This document shows positions 18,981 through 26,318 of a stretch of 64,000 nucleotides of DNA, in pieces; the stretch's first letter is position 1; every line of letters starts with the position of its first letter. The notes under the pieces were generated by a model. That model made no database searches, had not been told where the DNA came from, and worked only from the letters and a program-made list of their open reading frames with translations. Source of the DNA: an uncultured Myxococcales bacterium (GTDB taxonomy: Bacteria > Myxococcota_A > UBA9042 > DTJE01); NCBI GenBank assembly GCA_937975765.1, contig CALJUR010000047.1:1-64000 (forward strand), given 5' to 3'. The position numbers were made by a program, and so were the translations under genes.

Positions 18981-19883
18981 TCACGGTTCCGCAGGCACGC
19001 CGGCCCCGACCGGCCGCCGGCCCAGCAGCTCCAGGATCCCGGCCCGGCAGGCCCGCAGCGGCGTGCGCAGCGCCTCGACGTCCAGCAGGCACCGGCCACG
19101 CGCCAGCGCCCGGGGCACCTCGGGCAGGAACGGCAGGGACGCCAGCACCGGCACGCCCCGGGCCGCCGCCATCCGTCGCAGGGTGTCCGCGGACAGGAAG
19201 TCCAGGTCCGCCTTGTTCAGCACCAGCGCCGCGGGCACGTGGAACCAGCGGGCAAGGTCCAGCAGCCGTTCCAGGTCATGGGTCGCGGCGACGCCCGGCT
19301 CGGTGACCGCGACCACCAGGTCGCTTCCGCCCAGCGCCGCGTGGACCGGGCACCCGATCCCCGGCGGCCCGTCGATGATCACCAGGCCCAGCCCCTCCTC
19401 CTCCGCCAGCCGGACCCCCTCCTTCCGGACGTGGGCCACCAGCTTGCCCGAGTTGTCCTCGCCCACGTCCAGCGCCGCGTGGACCAGCGGGCCGCTGGCG
19501 GTGCGACGCACCCGCCACGACCCCACCTGGCGGGGGTCGAAGCGGATGGCGTCGACCGTGCACCACTGGGCACAGACCCCGCATCCCTCGCACGCGACGG
19601 GGTCCACGACGGGCCGTCCTTCCGGCGACAGGCCGATGGCGTGGAAGGGGCACTCGTCCAGGCAGCGCAGGCACCCCATGCACGAGGATGCCTCGATGCG
19701 GGCGCGCCGACCGGCCACGAAGGGATGCTCCTCGCCGTCCGTGCCCGGCAGCAGCAGGGCCAGGTTCGCGGCATCCACGTCCGCGTCCACGGCCACGCAG
19801 GGACCGGCCAGGCGCACCAGGGAAGCCGCCAGGGAGGTCTTCCCGGTCCCGCCCTTCCCGCTGAGAATGGTGACCTGCTTCAC
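18981..19883 (-). CDS. MinD-superfamily ATPase with inserted ferredoxin domain (second of pair)
   Basis: A 300-residue P-loop NTPase related to Mrp/NubP. The deviant Walker A is GKGGTGKTSLA near the N-terminus, followed by VDADVDAANL. An inserted 2[4Fe-4S] ferredoxin domain occupies about residues 68-112 (CMGCLRCLDECPFHAI and CEGCGVCAQWCTVDAI). The catalytic switch VIIDGPPGIGCP follows. The start is GTG 19883, overlapping the stop of its paralogue (GTGA). These pairs occur in anaerobes and iron-sulfur-rich bacteria; in Desulfovibrio related Orp proteins form a complex affecting cell division. The exact role here is not known. Confidence 0.88.
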   Translation of the reverse strand: MKQVTILSGKGGTGKTSLAASLVRLAGPCVAVDADVDAANLALLLPGTDGEEHPFVAGRRARIEASSCMGCLRCLDECPFHAIGLSPEGRPVVDPVACEGCGVCAQWCTVDAIRFDPRQVGSWRVRRTASGPLVHAALDVGEDNSGKLVAHVRKEGVRLAEEEGLGLVIIDGPPGIGCPVHAALGGSDLVVAVTEPGVAATHDLERLLDLARWFHVPAALVLNKADLDFLSADTLRRMAAARGVPVLASLPFLPEVPRALARGRCLLDVEALRTPLRACRAGILELLGRRPVGAGVPAEP

Positions 19884-20728
19884 GACCTCGCCTCCGGCAG
19901 GAACGACTCCAGGGCCCGCGACAGGCCGCCGACCCCCTCCAGGAATCCCGGGACCGACTGCACGGCGATCTCCCCGCGGGCGGTCGCCCCCGCGATGCGC
20001 CGGTCGAACGGGATTCGCGCCACGATCGGGACCTGCATCCCCGCCAGGGCCTCGTCCACGCCCTCGCCCAGGTCGCAGCGGTTGACCACGACGACCGGCG
20101 GCACCTTCAAGGCACGGCACATGCGGACGGCCAGGTCCAGGTCGTGCAGCCCGAACGGGGTCGGTTCGGTCACCAGCACCGCCAGGTCGCTGCCCCGGAC
20201 GGCCGCGACCGCGGGACACGAGGTGCCCGGCGGGGCGTCCACCAGGACCAGGCCTTCGCCGGGATCGCGCACGACCGCCTCGATCAAGGGGGTCGCGCGC
20301 GCCTCGCCCACGTCCAGCAGGGCATCCCGGAACCCCAGCGGCCCCGCCCGCCCCTCGCGCACGGTCCCGATCTCCCGGGGACCCATCTGCAGGACATCGG
20401 CCCGGCAGGCCGTCACGCACGCCCCGCACGAATGGCACAGTTCGGGAAAGACCAGGATCTTGCCCTTGACCGCCAGCAGGGCATGGAAGGCGCATGCCTC
20501 CTGGCAGCGACCGCAGGAGTCGCATTGCCCTTGAAGCCGCGGCACCTGGACCGCCAGGCGCCTCGTTGCGTCAAAGGATGGTTTCAGGAACAGGTGCCCG
20601 TTCGGCTCCTCGACATCCGCATCGACGTAGGTGACCCCCGCCCCCTGTGCGGCCCGGTACCAGGCCAGCGACGTCGCCACCAGGGTCTTCCCGGTCCCGC
20701 CCTTCCCGCTTGCCACCACGATTCGCAT
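19880..20728 (-). CDS. MinD-superfamily ATPase with inserted ferredoxin domain (first of pair)
   Basis: A 282-residue paralogue of the following gene: Walker A SGKGGTGKTLVATSL, VDADVEEPNGHLFLKP, two [4Fe-4S] cysteine clusters (CDSCGRCQEACAFHAL and CHSCGACVTACRADVL) and VLVDAPPGTSCPAV. The two ATPases probably heterodimerise, as suggested by their GTGA overlap. Expected functions of the family are assembly or transfer of iron-sulfur clusters, or control of partner NifX-like proteins, which are encoded immediately upstream. An ATG at 20728 with AGGACC upstream is the natural start. Confidence 0.88.
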   Translation of the reverse strand: MRIVVASGKGGTGKTLVATSLAWYRAAQGAGVTYVDADVEEPNGHLFLKPSFDATRRLAVQVPRLQGQCDSCGRCQEACAFHALLAVKGKILVFPELCHSCGACVTACRADVLQMGPREIGTVREGRAGPLGFRDALLDVGEARATPLIEAVVRDPGEGLVLVDAPPGTSCPAVAAVRGSDLAVLVTEPTPFGLHDLDLAVRMCRALKVPPVVVVNRCDLGEGVDEALAGMQVPIVARIPFDRRIAGATARGEIAVQSVPGFLEGVGGLSRALESFLPEARS

Positions 20729-20747
20729 GAGGTCCTCCGGCCCGGTC

Positions 20748-21092
20748 TCAGGCCATTTCGGCCTTCGCCAGCGATCCGGATCGGAATCGCTCCAGCGCGT
20801 CCTTCGCACTGCAGGGCGTCCCGCAGACGTGCATCCCGATCCCGGCTGCCTGCAGCGCCTCGAAGGCCTTGGGGCCGAACCGGCCGGACACCACGGCATC
20901 CACCCCGTGGCGGGCCATCAGCGCGGCGGCCCCCGTCCCGGCCCCGTGGGCGCCCGCGGCGGCGTCGTTGTCGAATGCCGTCGCGAGGCCCGTCTCCAGG
21001 TCGTGGACCAGGAACCGCGGCGCGCGCCCGAACGCGGGGCACAGGGCGGCCGCCAGGTCGCCTCCGGCCTCGATCGAGAAGGCCACCTTCAT
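20748..21092 (-). CDS. NifX/NafY-like (dinitrogenase Fe-Mo cofactor family) protein
   Basis: A 114-residue single-domain protein of the NifB/NifX/NafY cofactor-binding fold: MKVAFSIEAGGDLAAALCPAFGRAPRFLVHD at the N-terminus, a loop with the HGAGTGAA pattern, and VVSGRFGPKAFEALQAAGI. In nitrogen fixers relatives carry FeMo-cofactor precursors, but no nif genes are in this window. In Orp-type clusters such proteins bind mixed-metal or Fe-S clusters. It overlaps the upstream NifX-like gene by four bases and lies 19 bases before the ATPase pair. Confidence 0.85.
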   Translation of the reverse strand: MKVAFSIEAGGDLAAALCPAFGRAPRFLVHDLETGLATAFDNDAAAGAHGAGTGAAALMARHGVDAVVSGRFGPKAFEALQAAGIGMHVCGTPCSAKDALERFRSGSLAKAEMA

Positions 21093-21523
21093 CGCTCCCC
21101 TCCGTCGTGGTGTCCGGGATCGCCGTGTCCGTGATCGCCGCAGCCGCCCCCGTGGTCGTGCCCGTGGTCGCAGGGAACGATCCCGCCCAGGCGCCCCTGG
21201 AGGTACGCCCCCACGGCATCCCGCACCCGTCCCTCGGCGCCGGTGGCGACCTCGATGCCGAAGCCCTGCAGCAGGTCGACGGCCCTCGGTCCCATGCCGC
21301 CCGCCAGCAGCACGTGGGCGCCCGTCCCGCGGACGAAGCCGGGCAGCATCCCGGGCTGGTGGTTCGTGGCCATGGGATTCTCGACCACGCGGCAGCCGAT
21401 GATCCGCCCCGCTTCCACCTCCACCAGGGCGAAGCCAGCTGCGTGTCCGAAGTGCTGGCACACCTCGGCGTCCAGGCCTGCGCCGTCCTCCACGGGGATC
21501 GCGATGATTCTCCGCTCGCTCAC
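21089..21523 (-). CDS. NifX/NafY-like protein with a His-rich tail
   Basis: A 144-residue paralogue of the next gene (AIPVEDGAGLDAEVCQHFGHAAGFALVE, NPMATNHQPGMLPGFV, AGGMGPRAVDLLQGFGIEV). After the domain (about residue 120) the chain ends in a metal-binding tail packed with His, Asp and Gly (CDHGHDHGGGCGDHGHGD, ending HHDGGER). The start is GTG 21523, overlapping the stop of the DUF5320 gene and preceded by GGAGGAG. The tail suggests storage or delivery of a divalent metal; the Mrp-NifX fusion at 23 kb has a similar tail. Confidence 0.85.
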   Translation of the reverse strand: MSERRIIAIPVEDGAGLDAEVCQHFGHAAGFALVEVEAGRIIGCRVVENPMATNHQPGMLPGFVRGTGAHVLLAGGMGPRAVDLLQGFGIEVATGAEGRVRDAVGAYLQGRLGGIVPCDHGHDHGGGCGDHGHGDPGHHDGGER

Positions 21524-21804
21524 TGTTTCTTCTCCTCCCGGACCGGATCCGGCGTTTCCACGGGCGTGTCCACGGGCCCCTGGACCACGCGTCCCGCGCC
21601 CCACCCGGGTCCCTGGCCCATGCCGCGTCCCCGGCCCATGCCCGGCCCCCGGCCGCCCCCGAAGCACCTTCCCCGGCCGCCGCCACGCGGCTGGCCGCCC
21701 CGACCCGCGCCCAGCCCCGCGGCACGACCGGCGCCACAGCGCCCCAGGCCGCGTCCCGTCCCCGACCCCTGTCCCAGGGGCCCCGTTCCATCCTGGTTCG
21801 GCAT
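21520..21804 (-). CDS. DUF5320 family Gly/Arg-rich small protein
   Basis: A 94-residue protein beginning MPNQDGTGPLGQGSGTGRG, the typical opening of DUF5320 proteins, which accompany MinD/NifX iron-sulfur clusters. Two cysteines (GRCGAGRA and GRCFGGG) lie in Gly-rich sequence, followed by an acidic C-terminus. Mostly disordered by composition. Function unknown; the family is a reliable marker of this operon type. It is the first gene of the minus-strand operon DUF5320, NifX, NifX, MinD, MinD. Confidence 0.8.
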   Translation of the reverse strand: MPNQDGTGPLGQGSGTGRGLGRCGAGRAAGLGAGRGGQPRGGGRGRCFGGGRGPGMGRGRGMGQGPGWGAGRVVQGPVDTPVETPDPVREEKKQ

Positions 21805-21885
21805 GTTCGTTGCCTCCCGTTCGGGTTTCTTCCATGGCCGGACCCTGCCGCGGCAATGTCGCCACCGATCCGACCGCCGGTTTCA

Positions 21886-21914
21886 ATATAAGCATTTGCT
21901 CATAATCAAGTCAA
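21886..21914 (-). promoter_or_regulatory. Promoter and operator of the DUF5320-NifX-MinD operon
   Basis: On the minus strand: TTGACT (21914-21909), 17 bp, TTATAT (21891-21886). An 18 bp near-perfect palindrome with 7 of 8 paired positions covers 21887-21904 (TATGAGCA, AA, TGCTTATA), filling the spacer and the -10 box, as expected for a repressor site. Its GCAAATGC core recurs in the ZIP transporter promoter. Confidence 0.6.
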
Positions 21915-21993
21915 CCCCCAACCGGGCATATGCTACAATCCTGCCTGTTCAGCCGGATGGCTTGTCCCATCCCGCCTGCACCGGAGGACTCGA

Positions 21994-22482
21994 TTGGACC
22001 CGTCCCCTTCCCCGGCTTCGCGCTTCCACCCGGACTGCTTCGCCTGCTCGCACTTCAACCCGACGGGCCTGCACCTGTCCTGCCGCAAGCGGCCCGACGG
22101 GACCATGGCCGGGGAGATCGTCCTGGACGCCCGGTTCGAGGGCTACCCCGGAACGGCACACGGCGGCATCGTTGCCACGCTGCTGGACTCGGCCATGGCC
22201 CAGTGCCTCTTCGCCGAGGGCCGCAGGGCGGTCACCGGGGACCTGCAGGTCCGTTTCCGGCAGCCGGTCCACCTGGGGGTGCCGATCGGGGTGCAGGCAT
22301 GGATCGTCGAGTCGTCGCCGCCCCTGTTCCGCCTGCAGGCCGAACTTCGCCAGGGGTCCCGGACGGTGGCCGTGGGCCGGGGGGTGTTCGTGGACCCCGA
22401 GGATCCCCTGGTGCCCGAAGCCCCCGTGGACCCCGGGCACGAGTTGGACGACAATTCGTCCGGGAAGACCGGCCGGGAGTGA
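21994..22482 (+). CDS. PaaI-family hotdog thioesterase
   Basis: A 162-residue acyl-CoA thioesterase-like protein of the hotdog fold. Features: CFACSHFNPTGLHLSC at the N-terminus, FEGYPGTAHGGIVATLLDSAM (the HGG loop and following helix that holds the catalytic acidic residue), and VRFRQPVHLGVPI. The substrate is not predictable. It starts with TTG at 21994, chosen because CGGAGGA lies at the right distance and the family N-terminus begins here. A -10-like TACAAT with a weak -35 is at 21934-21939. It is followed six bases later by the DUF134 gene. Confidence 0.82.
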   Translation: MDPSPSPASRFHPDCFACSHFNPTGLHLSCRKRPDGTMAGEIVLDARFEGYPGTAHGGIVATLLDSAMAQCLFAEGRRAVTGDLQVRFRQPVHLGVPIGVQAWIVESSPPLFRLQAELRQGSRTVAVGRGVFVDPEDPLVPEAPVDPGHELDDNSSGKTGRE

Positions 22483-22488
22483 GCGACC

Positions 22489-23001
22489 ATGGCGCGCCCC
22501 AAGAACCCGCGATGCGTCTCGGCCGAGCCGGCCACGACGTACTTCAAGCCCCGCGGAATGCCGATGAACGCCCTGGAGGAGGTCGTCATCGACCTGGACG
22601 AGTTCGAGGCCATCCGGCTGGCCGACCTGCTGGGGCACTACCAGCAGCAGGGCGCCGAGGAGATGGGCGTGTCGCGCCAGACCTTCGCCCGGGTGCTGGA
22701 ATCCGGGCGACGGAAGGTCGCGGACGCGATCGTGAACGGGAAGGCGCTGCGGATCGAGGGGCTGGAGCCCTCGGCGGATGCCCGGTACTGCCCGCGGTGC
22801 CGCAAGGTCTGGGTCCATCCCTCCCGGAACGGAGCGTCCTCCTGCCCATCCTGCGGGGACGAGGTCGAGACGTCCCCCGCCCCGCCGGCGACGGGCGCGG
22901 AGGGTTCGACGACGCCGGAACCCGCCGCCGGCACACCCTGGCGCGGGATGGGCCGGGGCCGCTGCCGGGAGCGCCGCCACCAGGGTCGCCAGCCCGGGTG
23001 A
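22489..23001 (+). CDS. DUF134 family DNA-binding protein
   Basis: A 170-residue protein beginning MARPKNPRCVSAEPATTYFKPRG, the signature of DUF134. A sigma-region-4-like helix-turn-helix follows (FEAIRLADLLGHYQQQGAEEMGVSRQTFARVLESGRRKVADA). A zinc-ribbon-like pair CPRCRKVW and CPSCGDEV occupies residues 98-125, and the last 45 residues are low-complexity. DUF134 genes regularly sit with MinD/NifX clusters, so it is a candidate transcription regulator of the surrounding iron-sulfur genes. Confidence 0.88.
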   Translation: MARPKNPRCVSAEPATTYFKPRGMPMNALEEVVIDLDEFEAIRLADLLGHYQQQGAEEMGVSRQTFARVLESGRRKVADAIVNGKALRIEGLEPSADARYCPRCRKVWVHPSRNGASSCPSCGDEVETSPAPPATGAEGSTTPEPAAGTPWRGMGRGRCRERRHQGRQPG

Positions 23002-23079
23002 TTCAACCGCAAGGATGTGCATGATGCAGGGTCGCCCGGGGACCCGGGCGCCGTCGGGACGGGGCGGGGAGCCTGCGGG

Positions 23080-24405
23080 TCAGACCTCGTCGTGGTGGCC
23101 GCAACCGTGCCCCTCGCCGTGCCCGCCGCAGCCGCCGTGGTCGTGCCCCCCTTCGTGGTGCGCGCACGGCGTCCAGCCCGCCAGGCGACCGCGCTGCCAG
23201 GCTTCCACCACGTCGCGAACGGTGCCGGAAGCCCCGCCGACGACGCGGATCCCGAAGGAGTCGAACATCGTCTTGGCCCGCTCCCCCATCGAGCCCGTCA
23301 GCACGACGTGGACCCCCAGGGACTGCAGGAACCGGGGCATGGCGCCGGGCTGGTGATCGGCGGCGCCCGGGTTCCTTTCCGCCCGCACTTCGCGGATCGC
23401 GCCGTCCTCGATCTCCACGACGGTGACGACCGGCGCGTGGCCGAAGTGGCCGGAAACGATGGCGTCCAGGCCGCCCTCGTCCTCGCTGGGGATCCCGATC
23501 CGCAGGCTCTTCCCGTCGGCGGCTTCCGGTTCCCCCTGGCCTTCCTGCCGCCCGTTCCCGGCGTCCTTCCACCCCTGCTCCAGGACCGAGGCGATCGCGT
23601 CCATCGCGCGGGATGCCGGGTCGTCCGGCTTCGAGGCCACCAGCGGGAAGCCGGAATCGCCGGCCTCGACGACGGCCTCGGTGATCGGGATCCGGCCCAG
23701 GAACGGCACGCCCAGTTCCCCGGCCGCCTTCTCGCCGCCACCACGCTTGAACAGGTCGATGCTCCGGCCGCAGCCGGGGCACACGAACCCCGCGAAGTTC
23801 TCGACGATGCCCAGGACGGGAAGGTCCAGCTTCCGGGCGAAGCCCACGCACTTGCGGGAGTCCAGCAGGGACACCCCTTGCGGAGACGTCACGATCACCG
23901 CGCCGTCGGCATCCGGGACCATCTGCGCGATGGACAGCGGCTCGTCGCCGGTCCCGGGCGGGCAGTCGACGACCAGCAGGTCCGTGCCCTCCCAGTCGCC
24001 CTGGCCCAGGAACTGCGCCAGCACGCCCGCCTTCGCCGGTCCCCGCCAGATGACCGGCGAGTCACTCGACGGCAGGAACGAGGCGATGGACAACACCTTC
24101 ACGCCCGCGATCGTCTCGATCGGCATCAGGACGTTCTGCGCGCCCTCGGCCGCCACCCCCTCGACGCCCGTCATCCACGGGACGTCCGGGCCGTGCAGGT
24201 CCGCGTCGACGATCCCGACCTGCAGCCCGCGCGCCGCGAACGCGTATGCCAGGTTCACGGCGACGGTCGTCTTGCCGACGCCGCCCTTGCCGCTCATGAC
24301 CAGGATCTTGTGGGGAATCCGCGCCATCGCCGATCGCGCGATGTCGTCCGGCTGCGCCTCGTTCCGGGCGCCGCACCCGTCGTTGTCACCACACCCGCAG
24401 CCCAT
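23080..24405 (-). CDS. mrp: Mrp/NBP35 iron-sulfur carrier ATPase fused to a NifX domain with His-rich tail
   Basis: A 441-residue fusion. The N-terminus is Cys-rich (MGCGCGDNDGCG). The Mrp/Ind1 ATPase domain (about residues 30-280) has MSGKGGVGKTTVAVNLA, DADLHGPDVPWM, DCPPGTGDEPLS and the conserved Fe-S carrier pair FVCPGCG. After a short linker a NifX/NafY domain follows (about residues 298-405: LRIGIPSEDEGGLDAIVSGHFGHAP and NPGAADHQPGAMPRFL). The tail (residues 415-441) is His/Gly-rich (HHEGGHDHGGCGGHGEGH). A carrier ATPase and cluster-binding domain in one chain suggest direct cluster transfer. Divergent from the MFS gene. Confidence 0.92.
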   Translation of the reverse strand: MGCGCGDNDGCGARNEAQPDDIARSAMARIPHKILVMSGKGGVGKTTVAVNLAYAFAARGLQVGIVDADLHGPDVPWMTGVEGVAAEGAQNVLMPIETIAGVKVLSIASFLPSSDSPVIWRGPAKAGVLAQFLGQGDWEGTDLLVVDCPPGTGDEPLSIAQMVPDADGAVIVTSPQGVSLLDSRKCVGFARKLDLPVLGIVENFAGFVCPGCGRSIDLFKRGGGEKAAGELGVPFLGRIPITEAVVEAGDSGFPLVASKPDDPASRAMDAIASVLEQGWKDAGNGRQEGQGEPEAADGKSLRIGIPSEDEGGLDAIVSGHFGHAPVVTVVEIEDGAIREVRAERNPGAADHQPGAMPRFLQSLGVHVVLTGSMGERAKTMFDSFGIRVVGGASGTVRDVVEAWQRGRLAGWTPCAHHEGGHDHGGCGGHGEGHGCGHHDEV

Positions 24406-24426
24406 CGCCGCCTCCTCGAAATTCCT

Positions 24427-24446
24427 TTCCTCGCCCAGGCGAGGAA
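24427..24446. repeat. Perfect inverted repeat in the mrp leader
   Basis: TTCCTCGCC and GGCGAGGAA flank a 2-base centre. It lies just downstream of the predicted start site of mrp transcription and about 20 bases upstream of its start codon, so it may be an operator or an mRNA hairpin. Confidence 0.45.
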
Positions 24447-24455
24447 CCGGCGCAG

Positions 24456-24484
24456 TTTATGTCATATGCCCTGAAAGAACACAA
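24456..24484 (-). promoter_or_regulatory. Promoter of the mrp-nifX fusion gene
   Basis: On the minus strand: TTGTGT (24484-24479), 17 bp, CATAAA (24461-24456), about 50 bases upstream of the ATG. The roughly 140 bp from here to the MFS start codon show no further feature. Confidence 0.45.
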
Positions 24485-24625
24485 GGGATCCGCGGACCCG
24501 GGACGCACCGGGCACGAAAGGCGCGCCGGGCGCGCATCGGCGACGGGCGGTTCCGCAACCGGGGCATTCCGGGGCCGCCCGGGTTCGTGGTAGCGTCGCG
24601 GGCGCGGGCGACACGGGAGGGAGCG

Positions 24626-26044
24626 ATGGTCCTGCGGCAGGCGGTCGAGTGGTTCCGGACGGGTCCCGACCGCGCACCCCCGCTGTCCGACCGGGGCGCC
24701 ATCGACCGCGAGTACCGCCGACTCCGCTTCAGCGTCTTCTGGTCCGTCACGCTGGGCTACGCGCTGTTCTACGTCGCCCGCGTCAACTTCTCGGTCGTCA
24801 AGAAGCCGCTGCTGGACGAGAACCTGATGTCCGCCACGGAGATGGGGGTCATCGGGTCCGCGATGCTGGCGGTGTACGCATTCGGCAAGTTCTTCAACGG
24901 CTTCCTGGCGGACCGCGCCAACATCCGCCGGTTCATGTCCGCCTCGCTGCTGTGCGCCGCGTGCGTCAACCTGGTCCTGGGGTTCACGACGTGGTTCTGG
25001 GCCTTCGCAGTCCTGTGGGGCCTGAACGGGTGGTTCCAGTCCGTGGGGTCCGCGCCCAGCGTGGTTTCGCTGTCGCAGTGGTTCTCGCCGCACGAACTGG
25101 GAACGCGCTACGGCCTGTGGTCCGTCAGCCACAGCCTGGGCGAGGGCCTGTCGTTCGTGGTGACCGCGGCGCTGGTGTCGTGGATGGGCTGGCGCTGGGG
25201 CTTCTGGTGGCCCGGGCTGGTCTGCGCGGCCGCGGCCTTCGTGCTGTTCCGGACGCTGGCGGACCGGCCGGCCACCTACGGGCTGCCGCCGGTGACGGAC
25301 TGGCGCAACGACCACCCGCAACCGGCTCCCGTCGCGGCGGCCCCGGCATCGAGGGAATCGGTGGGCGCGCTGCAGAAGGAGGTTCTGCGCAACCCGGCGA
25401 TCTGGGTGCTGGGGCTGGCGGGAGCCACGATGTCGGCGACGCGCTATGGCGTGATGAACTGGGGGATGCTGTTCCTGCAGGAGGACCGGCGGTTCTCGAT
25501 GACCGAGGCCGGGGCGATCCTGTCGGTGTACCCGATCGCCGCCCTGGCCGGGGCCGCTCTGTCGGGCATCGTGTCGGACCGCCTGTTCGGGTCGCGCCGC
25601 AACATTCCCGCGCTGCTGATGGGCCTGATGGTGACCGGTTCGCTGATGGCCCTGGTGGCCGCGCCGGCCCCCGCGCCGTGGCTGGACGCCTGGGCTGAGG
25701 CGGCGTTCGGGTCCTCGTTGAGCGGGCAGTTGATGGATTCCGCCGTGCTGGCGCTGTTCGGGTTCAACATGGGCGGCCTGCTGACCTACCTGGGCGGGCT
25801 GATGGCCGTCGACCTGTCCCCCAAGCGCGCCGCGGGCGCGGCGATGGGCGTGATCGGGATGTTCTGCTACCTGGGCGCGGCGGCCCAGGACACCGTGTCC
25901 GGCTGGCTGATCGACCAGGGCCGGACGGTGGTCGACGGCTTCTCCTCGTACGACTTCACGCCCGTGCTGACGTTCTGGATCGGCTGCTCGCTCATCTCCA
26001 TCCTGATGACCCTGCTGGTCTGGAACGCCCGCCCCCGCGAGTAA
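24626..26044 (+). CDS. MFS transporter (UhpT/GlpT-like organophosphate or sugar family)
   Basis: A 472-residue major facilitator protein with twelve predicted membrane helices. The first half carries YALFYVARVNFSVVKKPLL and GKFFNGFLADRANIRRFM, resembling the organophosphate:phosphate antiporter branch; the second half has GIVSDRLFGSRRNIPALL and AAGAAMGVIGMFCYLGA. A charged ~35-residue N-terminal extension precedes helix 1. The ATG is preceded by GGAGGGAG. It lies immediately upstream of the LacI-controlled inositol operon but is separated from it by the inverted-repeat element, so a role in substrate uptake is possible but not shown. Confidence 0.88.
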   Translation: MVLRQAVEWFRTGPDRAPPLSDRGAIDREYRRLRFSVFWSVTLGYALFYVARVNFSVVKKPLLDENLMSATEMGVIGSAMLAVYAFGKFFNGFLADRANIRRFMSASLLCAACVNLVLGFTTWFWAFAVLWGLNGWFQSVGSAPSVVSLSQWFSPHELGTRYGLWSVSHSLGEGLSFVVTAALVSWMGWRWGFWWPGLVCAAAAFVLFRTLADRPATYGLPPVTDWRNDHPQPAPVAAAPASRESVGALQKEVLRNPAIWVLGLAGATMSATRYGVMNWGMLFLQEDRRFSMTEAGAILSVYPIAALAGAALSGIVSDRLFGSRRNIPALLMGLMVTGSLMALVAAPAPAPWLDAWAEAAFGSSLSGQLMDSAVLALFGFNMGGLLTYLGGLMAVDLSPKRAAGAAMGVIGMFCYLGAAAQDTVSGWLIDQGRTVVDGFSSYDFTPVLTFWIGCSLISILMTLLVWNARPRE

Positions 26045-26214
26045 TTCGGGGACAGTCACCATTATTCCATATTCAACCCATTGTTTTCATTGCATTCATT
26101 GCGCACCCCATTCCAGGAACCCCGGTTTCGGGACGCGGCGATTCCCGACGCCAGCAGGTATTTCCTTTCATTCCGGCAGGTTGGATTCTCAATAATGGTG
26201 ACTGTCCCTGAATT
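26043..26214. mobile_element. 172 bp MITE-like element bounded by 24 bp inverted repeats
   Basis: Left end 26043-26066 and right end 26191-26214 are inverted copies matching at 23 of 24 positions (core GGGACAGTCACCATTATT). The interior has no gene and is much more AT-rich than the surroundings. The core resembles a dispersed repeat often seen next to REP-associated (Y1/IS200-like) transposases; that resemblance is from memory. No transposase is present here, so the element would have to be mobilised in trans. It overlaps the last codon of the MFS gene and ends six bases before the lacI -35 box. Confidence 0.65.
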
Positions 26215-26220
26215 TGGAAT

Positions 26221-26249
26221 TTGACAGGCGGCAGGAACGGGAGTACGTA
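26221..26249 (+). promoter_or_regulatory. Promoter of the lacI-inositol operon
   Basis: A consensus TTGACA (26221-26226), 17 bp, and TACGTA (26244-26249). The -10 box overlaps the first of two LacI-type operators. Confidence 0.7.
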
Positions 26250-26278
26250 AGCGTTTGCGTGGACGCAAACGTTTGCGT
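26245..26278. promoter_or_regulatory. Tandem LacI-family operators
   Basis: 26263-26278 is a perfect 16 bp palindrome (ACGCAAACGTTTGCGT). 26245-26260 is a second copy matching it at 14 of 16 positions (ACGTAAGCGTTTGCGT). The copies are two bases apart and cover the -10 box and the transcription start, a classic arrangement for autorepression by the adjacent LacI-family protein. Confidence 0.75.
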
Positions 26279-26318
26279 TGTTGCTGGCGAAAGCCTGGGC
26301 GCCCGTCGGAGGTTTCGG

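Noticed and set aside
20748..24405. A nitrogen fixation cluster, suggested by the NifX-like proteins
   Set aside because: No nifHDK, nifE, nifN or nifB gene is present; NifX-fold proteins with MinD/Mrp ATPases are common in non-fixing bacteria.
26043..26214. A remnant of a protein-coding insertion sequence
   Set aside because: The interior holds no open frame of meaningful length or transposase motif, so I call it a MITE-like element and not an insertion sequence.
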